Source: Fimenecus sp045594645 (GTDB lineage: Bacteria; Bacillota; Clostridia; Oscillospirales; Acutalibacteraceae). Taken from it: a DNA stretch of 9,644 bases. The notes below the pieces were generated by a model that worked only from the letters and a program-made list of their open reading frames with translations, did not search any database and was not told the DNA's origin. The stretch spans positions 1 through 9,644 of the forward strand of contig JAZNYY010000022.1 in assembly GCA_045594645.1 (NCBI GenBank), in the 5' to 3' direction. This document shows positions 6,613-9,644 of the stretch, in pieces. The first letter of the stretch is position 1; each line of letters starts with the position of its first letter. Both the position numbers and the translations under genes were made by a program.

Positions 6613-6646
6613 TTATAAAAAGTAGGGGACGATGCCCACTCGTCCC
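6613..6646 (-). terminator. Repeat-derived hairpin after the alpha/beta hydrolase gene
   Basis: Arms GGGACGA (6626-6632) and TCGTCCC (6640-6646) flank a 7-nt loop. On the - strand the stem is followed by CTACTTTTTATAA, which has terminator form and lies 16 nt past the stop of the hydrolase gene. The 19 bases at 6613-6631 are identical to 3162-3180 at the end of spoIVA, so this is a second copy of the same repeat with a different loop and inner stem. Confidence 0.65.
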
Positions 6647-6661
6647 GCTTAAATTAGAAAT

Positions 6662-7597
6662 TCAATTTTCAATATAATTCATAACAAATTCACACGCCTC
6701 TTCAAGACAAGCCTTGCTCTTTTTAAATATGGGCATTACCGACCACGCGTGATTACCGATTATTCCGTCAGCCTTATATGTCTTGCAAGGCACACCAAGA
6801 GCCTTTAAATCTTCGTGCAAATCAAAGGTTTCATATCTCAACTTGTCATTGACTGCCCACACAGCAAATGTGGGAGGAAAATCCTTGGTGATTTTCGGCG
6901 AATAATACTTCGCCTCATCCGTTTTCAAAAATTCAACAGTTTCAGCAAAGCTTTTGCCCACAAAGGTTGATGCCATCATTTTAATATCAGGGTATTCCGA
7001 CTGCTTTTTACTTGTATCCGTCACCCTCTGCAAATCAAAGCAACCGCTAAGTGATACAAGTGCCTTAATTTTCATTTTGTCAATGTTTTTAAATTCAATT
7101 CCCAACGCGTCAAGAATTGACCTATCATTAAGAACTGACGCCACATAAGAAATATAATATCCGCCCGCGCTCTCGCCTGCGATTACCACATTTTCGGGGT
7201 CAAAATTATACTTCTCTGCACCCTCTAAAATCTGGTCAAGAGCCTTGAAAATCTCGTGAATTTGTGTCGGAAAAACCTCTTGCGGTGCATAAGAATAGCC
7301 AATTGAGGCACAGTAAAAGCCCTTTTTTGCCCATTCCGATACATATCGGTTGCGCATAGGTGTAACGCCCGAAATCCAGCCACCGCCGTGAATATAAATG
7401 AAAAGTGGCTTTTTCTTATCTTTCAAATCCTTGCGACAATATGTATAGATTTTATTCTGCTTGCCCGCGCCATAAGAAGTAACATTACACTCTAATTCTG
7501 TAGGGCAAGGACGAGCCGTCAACGCATATACAAGCAACTCGGTAAAATTATACCAATATTGCCCGATTTTACCCCTCAAATAAACCTTTTTATCCAT
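6662..7597 (-). CDS. Alpha/beta hydrolase, hormone-sensitive-lipase-type esterase
   Basis: This 311-residue enzyme has the alpha/beta hydrolase hallmarks of the HSL (carboxylesterase type IV) group: the oxyanion-hole motif HGGGW at 70-74 and nucleophile elbow GESAGG with S143. The likely acid is D251 in VNDKL and the likely base H284 in NHAW. It should hydrolyse short acyl or aryl esters in the cytoplasm; some members are deacetylases or lipases. No signal peptide is seen. Two starts are possible. The ATG at 7609 overlaps the upstream stop codon as ATGA but has no ribosome binding site. The ATG at 7597 has GAGGA (7607-7603) 5 nt before it, and I prefer it. Either way the gene is tightly coupled to the PLC-like gene upstream. 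The elbow has Glu where many relatives have Asp (GDSAGG), a tolerated change. The substrate cannot be read from the sequence. Confidence 0.88.
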   Translation of the reverse strand: MDKKVYLRGKIGQYWYNFTELLVYALTARPCPTELECNVTSYGAGKQNKIYTYCRKDLKDKKKPLFIYIHGGGWISGVTPMRNRYVSEWAKKGFYCASIGYSYAPQEVFPTQIHEIFKALDQILEGAEKYNFDPENVVIAGESAGGYYISYVASVLNDRSILDALGIEFKNIDKMKIKALVSLSGCFDLQRVTDTSKKQSEYPDIKMMASTFVGKSFAETVEFLKTDEAKYYSPKITKDFPPTFAVWAVNDKLRYETFDLHEDLKALGVPCKTYKADGIIGNHAWSVMPIFKKSKACLEEACEFVMNYIEN

Positions 7598-7605
7598 AAA
7601 AATCC

Positions 7606-8751
7606 TCATTTCAAAAGCTTAACTGTGTAGCCGTCAAAATTATATGTATGCTCATCAGTTCTCACACTTCTTGGCGGGTAATCGGTTGTGATAATCTGCG
7701 AGCCACAAACATCCGCATAAGCATAACGCTCGTCGCTGAATGTGGGGTGTGAATCCGCCCTTGTACGAACAATCAGATTGCACATATCAATCGTCGCGCG
7801 GTTGTTTGTAAACGCATTTTGGGGGTCATTATCTAAAACGAAAGAAGCGTATGTCTCATTTATGCTTTGAAATCTGAGCATTGGGAACATTACCTGTGAT
7901 TTTATGGTTTCGTCCTGTTTTATGTAATCGTCAGTTACGCCACAAGGGTGCATAAGCACCATAACCTTGCCCAGCGTTTCTTCAAGAGTGAGCCAACCGT
8001 CATTTTCGCGCATTTCTTTAAAGCTTGCGTAATCGCCCATCATCTGAGCAGGAGTTAAAAGTGTATCACCAAGCACACTTTTGATTGTTTCGCCAAGAGC
8101 GTTTGCATATTCAAGCGAAAAATCCTGCATATTGTTGATGTTAAGCACTTCACCCTTGGGCTCAATAAGAATTGAAATGGGCAAATGATTTGGATTATTA
8201 TCCGACCACATTTTTATTTCTTCAAGAGCCTTTGCAAAATCGTAACAGCTTGTAACATTATCAAGAATCGGCGCGTGAGTAACAATAAAGCCGATATTTT
8301 CACCGTCATCAACGGTTTCAATGTCAATTTCAAGATTGCGAACACCATATTCAAGCTGATTTGTTAGAGTATCCATTTCAAATGTGGCTTTTGTGTAATC
8401 AACCTTGCCCAAGGAAATAATTTCAATCGCCTTCATCAATGCTCGTTTCGGCTTGGTTGCAAGCAACTGATAACTGTTATGTGTACCCAAAAATGCCACT
8501 TCATTGAACTTCACACCGTCTGCGAGCGCCTGCAGAATGTCGAAATCCGCGAGCTTTTGCTCATCACAAGGAGTGTAACTTGCGTAATACTCGTTCTTTA
8601 GATAATCAAGATGTGAATTTTGAAATTCAATGTTTTTCTCAATGTGCACAAATCCCGCAACATTAGCCGAAATGAACAACGAAAGCATAACAATTGCAAT
8701 AATCAGTATAATTGAAACAATAGCCTTTAATGTTTTTTTGAAAATTTTCAT
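7606..8751 (-). CDS. PI-PLC-like phosphodiesterase (Ca2+-dependent phosphoinositide-specific PLC-C1 type), membrane-anchored or secreted
   Basis: This 381-residue protein starts with a basic tip (KIFKKTLK) and a hydrophobic segment at about 9-33, a signal peptide or N-terminal anchor; there is no lipobox Cys. The rest resembles PI-PLC-like TIM-barrel phosphodiesterases. GTHNSYQ (89-95) gives the first catalytic His (H91), LEIDIE (140-145) gives acidic residues E141 and D143 that could bind Ca2+, VTHAP gives a second His (H159), and IEPKG (196-200) follows on the next strand. The C-terminal RTRADSHPTFS and IITTDYPPRS motifs are typical of the PLC-C1 subgroup. It probably acts outside the membrane on a phosphodiester lipid or glycolipid head group. 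The start at 8751 is supported by GAGGTG (8762-8757); the frame extends to 8808 but would cross the promoter. It heads a two-gene unit with the hydrolase. True substrate is unknown. Confidence 0.85.
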   Translation of the reverse strand: MKIFKKTLKAIVSIILIIAIVMLSLFISANVAGFVHIEKNIEFQNSHLDYLKNEYYASYTPCDEQKLADFDILQALADGVKFNEVAFLGTHNSYQLLATKPKRALMKAIEIISLGKVDYTKATFEMDTLTNQLEYGVRNLEIDIETVDDGENIGFIVTHAPILDNVTSCYDFAKALEEIKMWSDNNPNHLPISILIEPKGEVLNINNMQDFSLEYANALGETIKSVLGDTLLTPAQMMGDYASFKEMRENDGWLTLEETLGKVMVLMHPCGVTDDYIKQDETIKSQVMFPMLRFQSINETYASFVLDNDPQNAFTNNRATIDMCNLIVRTRADSHPTFSDERYAYADVCGSQIITTDYPPRSVRTDEHTYNFDGYTVKLLK

Positions 8752-8769
8752 AAGCACACCTCGAAAATT

Positions 8770-8798
8770 ATTATAACAATTAAAATTATAAAAATCAA
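8770..8798 (-). promoter_or_regulatory. Sigma-A-like promoter of the PLC/hydrolase unit
   Basis: On the - strand, TTGATT (8798-8793) and a perfect TATAAT (8775-8770) are separated by 17 nt. The predicted start is near 8763, so the ribosome binding site at 8762-8757 would lie at the very 5' end of the transcript, leaving a leader of about 12 nt. The -35 element overlaps the first stem (CAATG/CATTG) of the neighbouring hairpin array. The surrounding DNA is very AT-rich, which raises the chance of a fortuitous match, but the element identity and spacing are nearly ideal. Confidence 0.7.
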
Positions 8799-8983
8799 TG
8801 AGGAACATTGTATATCATCAATTTCGCAGAAATTGCATATCATCAAGACGAAGTCTTGTATATCATCATTGCGAAAACTCTTATTTGATACACGCTGACG
8901 CGTGATGATATACAGTCCTAACGGACTGATAAGATACAACAACGGCGAGCCGTTGTTGATGATATGCCATTGCTTTCGCAATG
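8796..8983. repeat. Array of about eight variable-stem hairpins joined by a conserved linker
   Basis: Small perfect palindromes with different sequences alternate with a conserved linker. Stems: CAATG/CATTG (8796-8810), ATTTC/GAAAT (8821-8833), AGAC/GTCT (8846-8856), CACGC/GCGTG (8891-8904), AGTCC/GGACT (8914-8927), AACAACGGC/GCCGTTGTT (8938-8957) and CATTGC/GCAATG (8968-8983). A seventh unit around 8869-8885 is degenerate. Linkers in the left half read TGTATATCATCA or a close variant (ending at 8820, 8845 and 8868). In the right half they read the reverse complement, TGATGATATACA or a variant (starting at 8886, 8903, 8927 and 8957). Repeat spacing is about 23-30 nt. No coding frame, transposase or Cas gene is associated. 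It lies between an rRNA operon terminator and a divergent-free promoter region. Function unknown. Confidence 0.85.
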
Positions 8984-8986
8984 GAT

Positions 8987-9020
8987 AAAAAAACACTCGT
9001 TCAAGAGAACGAGTGTTTTT
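8987..9020 (-). terminator. Rho-independent terminator of the rRNA operon
   Basis: Perfect 10-bp arms ACACTCGTTC (8993-9002) and GAACGAGTGT (9007-9016) with an AAGA loop are flanked by an A-run (8987-8993) and a T-run (9016-9021). On the - strand the hairpin directly follows the encoded CCA of tRNA-Asn and ends in seven Ts. It has near-ideal form and could work in both directions. Confidence 0.92.
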
Positions 9021-9096
9021 TGGCTCCCCAAGTTGGACTCGAACCAACGACAACTCGGTTAACAGCCGAGTGCTCTTCCGACTGAGCTATTGAGGA
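9021..9096 (-). tRNA. tRNA-Asn (GTT)
   Basis: The 76-nt gene has an acceptor stem TCCTCAA/TTGGGGA with one T-G wobble, discriminator G and an encoded CCA (9023-9021). The anticodon loop CTGTTAA gives GTT for asparagine. The T arm contains GGTTCGAGTCC. It is the last gene of the rRNA operon, 8 nt after 5S, and the terminator begins directly at its 3' end. Confidence 0.97.
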
Positions 9097-9104
9097 ATAT
9101 GTGT

Positions 9105-9219
<115 letters not shown>

Positions 9220-9270
9220 TAAATCAACCTTTTAAGCTGATTATGTATGAAATTCAAAATGCCTATAGGC

Positions 9271-9346
9271 TGGTGACCCGTACGAGATTCGAACTCGTGT
9301 TGCCGGCGTGAGAGGCCGGAGTCTTAGGCCACTTGACCAACGGGCC
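9271..9346 (-). tRNA. tRNA-Glu (CTC)
   Basis: The 76-nt gene has acceptor stem GGCCCGT/ACGGGTC, discriminator A and encoded CCA (9273-9271). The anticodon stem CCGGC/GCCGG encloses CTCTCAC, giving anticodon CTC, which reads GAG. The T arm has GTTCGAATC. It lies between tRNA-Lys and 5S inside the rRNA operon. This is the isoacceptor for GAG; a TTC isoacceptor for GAA must be encoded elsewhere. Confidence 0.95.
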
Positions 9347-9359
9347 ATATGTGTCTTAG

Positions 9360-9435
9360 TGGTACACCTTCAGGGACTCGAACCCTGGACACCCTGATTA
9401 AGAGTCAGGTGCTCTACCAGCTGAGCTAAAGGTGC
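9360..9435 (-). tRNA. tRNA-Lys (CTT)
   Basis: The 76-nt gene has acceptor stem GCACCTT/AAGGTGT (one G-U pair), discriminator A and encoded CCA (9362-9360). The anticodon stem CCTGA/TCAGG encloses CTCTTAA, giving CTT, which reads AAG. It is the first tRNA after 23S, with about 75 nt of spacer, and tRNA-Glu follows 13 nt later. Confidence 0.96.
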
Positions 9436-9440
9436 ATATA

Positions 9441-9460
9441 CACCCTGAAAACTGAACAAA
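9441..9460 (-). other. Conserved rRNA-spacer motif TTTGTTCAGTTTTCAG
   Basis: On the - strand the spacer between 23S and tRNA-Lys ends in TTTGTTCAGTTTTCAGGGTG. A TTCAGTTTT-type box is widespread next to 16S and 23S genes in Firmicutes rRNA operons, where it is thought to take part in antitermination or in processing stems with a matching copy elsewhere in the operon. The partner copy, if any, lies outside this window. Confidence 0.45.
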
Positions 9461-9510
9461 GGATGAGTGATGTCAAAGAGAAACTGTACTCATAGAGACC
9501 AAGAAATAAT

Positions 9511-9644
9511 GGTCAAGCCCTCGACCTATTAGTACTGCCAAGCTAAACATGTCACCATGCGTACACCTGCAGCCTATCAACCATATAGTCCATATGGGGT
9601 CTTACTAGCTTATGCTATGGGAAATCTTATCTTGGAGATGGCTT
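9511..9644 (-). rRNA. rrl: 23S ribosomal RNA, 3' end (partial, runs off the window)
   Basis: The - strand carries the last ~134 nt of 23S rRNA, ending in the recognisable TAATAGGTCGAGGGCTTGACC, with the upstream landmark GTTGATAGGCTGCAGGTGTA typical of Clostridia/Bacilli. The mature 3' end is placed near 9511 by the terminal-helix sequence CTTGACC; it could differ by a few bases. A small inverted repeat GACCA (9497-9501)/TGGTC (9510-9514) straddles this end and may be part of the processing site. The rest of the gene lies to the right of the window. Confidence 0.95.

Noticed and set aside
8811..8968. CRISPR array
   Set aside because: The repeated unit is only 10-12 nt, reverses orientation mid-array, and the intervening segments are palindromes of 11-20 nt instead of unique 30-40 nt spacers. 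No cas gene is nearby.
8748..9053. 101-residue - strand reading frame
   Set aside because: It runs through tRNA-Asn, the terminator and the hairpin array, has no ribosome binding site of note, and its composition follows the repeats.
9021..9096. tRNA-Asn as an attachment site for an integrated element
   Set aside because: No integrase gene and no duplicated tRNA 3' end is visible in the window; the neighbouring array shows no phage or ICE features.

Overview
The window looks like a chromosomal segment of an endospore-forming, low-to-mid-GC Clostridia-type Firmicute, probably a gut-associated Oscillospirales/Ruminococcaceae-like lineage. Three things point there: a complete sipL-spoIVA sporulation pair, strong AGGAGG-type ribosome binding sites, and many short GC-rich palindromic intergenic repeats of a kind I associate with gut Clostridia. 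The lineage is my inference from gene content; no full-length 16S is present to settle it.

Layout. Positions 1-147 hold a repeat hairpin and a candidate sigma-E promoter. On the + strand, 148-3167 is a two-gene sporulation operon: a SipL-like protein (DUF3794 plus C-terminal LysM) followed 14 nt later by SpoIVA, the ATPase that polymerises into the basement layer of the spore coat. The convergent gap 3168-3488 contains no gene and is packed with at least five different palindromic elements, some of which double as terminators. Everything after that is on the - strand. An operon reads from a sigma-A-like promoter (6052-6080) through a YhcH/YjgK/YiaL (NanQ/EbgC-type) sugar anomerase-like protein into a GH36 alpha-galactosidase (6035 down to 3489). 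Upstream of it lies a small four-helix-type hypothetical gene (6119-6553). Next comes a two-gene unit reading from a second sigma-A-like promoter (8770-8798): a membrane-anchored or secreted PI-PLC-like phosphodiesterase, then an HSL-type alpha/beta hydrolase whose ribosome binding site overlaps the first gene's stop codon.

From 8796 to 8983 there is an array of about eight short hairpins with different stems, joined by a conserved 10-12 nt linker that reverses orientation halfway through the array. It ends at the terminator of a ribosomal RNA operon. That operon enters from the right edge on the - strand as the 3' end of 23S rRNA, then tRNA-Lys(CTT), tRNA-Glu(CTC), 5S rRNA, tRNA-Asn(GTT) and a terminator. 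Two tRNA genes between 23S and 5S is an uncommon order.

How the genes fit together. SipL and SpoIVA are known binding partners in Clostridioides difficile coat assembly, so their linkage and apparent translational coupling make functional sense. The alpha-galactosidase and anomerase-like protein probably act in the cytoplasm on imported alpha-galactosides, since neither has a signal peptide. The PLC-like protein and hydrolase may act on lipid or ester substrates, but their substrates cannot be read from sequence. The most unusual non-coding structure is the hairpin array at 8796-8983.
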